Positions 6,125-6,183 of a stretch of 6,183 nt of DNA are shown here, one piece after another. The stretch is taken from assembly GCA_016209785.1 (NCBI GenBank), contig JACQVM010000212.1, forward strand, positions 1 to 6,183, read 5' to 3'. The DNA comes from Candidatus Melainabacteria bacterium. GTDB taxonomy: Bacteria > Cyanobacteriota > Vampirovibrionia > Obscuribacterales > Obscuribacteraceae. The position numbers and the translations under genes are program-made. The notes beneath the pieces are model-generated. The model saw only the letters and a list, made by a program, of their open reading frames with translations. It ran no database searches and was not told the DNA's origin. Every line of letters starts with the position of its first letter. Positions within the stretch are counted from its first letter, which is position 1.

Positions 6125-6183
6125 TTACCGCCATACATCAGGACGTGGTGGCGGGTTTCGGTAGCGGATTGACTGCAAAAGAC
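6125..6183 (-). CDS. Possible C-terminal end of a convergent gene (partial, uncertain)
   Basis: On the - strand the last bases read as 18 open codons ending in a proline/arginine-rich RYRNPPPRPDVWR and a TAA stop at 6125-6127, only 2 bp beyond the stop of the unknown gene. Tight convergent spacing of this kind also occurs at the kinase/mqnP junction. A second - frame is open too, ending with NPLPKPATTS at a TGA at 6138-6140. The stretch is too short to choose firmly or to name a product. Confidence 0.28.
   Translation of the reverse strand, partial: LLQSIRYRNPPPRPDVWR

Noticed and set aside
6126..6156. CCGCCA/TGGCGG inverted repeat after the last gene as a terminator
   Set aside because: The stem is only six pairs with a long loop and is followed by just GTTTC, not a T tract; it may also lie in the coding end of a convergent gene.

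Overview
The window holds a compact, gene-dense piece of a Gram-negative bacterial chromosome with mixed base composition (neither strongly AT- nor GC-rich by eye). A KdsD-type arabinose-5-phosphate isomerase implies Kdo-containing lipopolysaccharide. A MqnP-type UbiA prenyltransferase implies menaquinone made by the futalosine route. A stand-alone DUF752 tRNA methyltransferase and a Hanks-type kinase carrying a PQQ-like propeller complete the set. Together these best suit a Desulfovibrionales-like member of the former Deltaproteobacteria. That placement is inference from gene content and familiarity of the proteins, not from a marker gene.

Layout, left to right: (1) bases 1-123 are the 3' end of an unrecognised + strand gene, followed after 2 bases by the GTG start of an MnmC2-like (DUF752) methyltransferase ending at 1031; the two are probably co-transcribed. 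(2) kdsD lies on the - strand (1088-2158), convergent with the methyltransferase. (3) A 180-bp gap separates kdsD from a divergent 719-residue Ser/Thr protein kinase (2339-4498) that has a C-terminal eight-repeat PQQ/BamB-like propeller. (4) The kinase converges on a - strand mqnP/ubiA-type gene, and the two coding regions overlap by 11 bp at their stops. (5) Divergent from mqnP is a gene of unknown function ending at 6122. (6) The last ~60 bases may hold the C-terminal end of another - strand gene.

Functionally this looks like housekeeping (tRNA wobble modification, LPS precursor synthesis, quinone synthesis) wrapped around one signalling gene, the propeller kinase, whose ligand and targets are unknown. 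I see no mobile element, CRISPR array, rRNA, tRNA or prophage. The least ordinary items are the kinase, whose seven conserved propeller tryptophans fall exactly 40 residues apart, and the unknown 191-235 residue protein with an ambiguous start. I found no clear evidence of a new multi-gene system.
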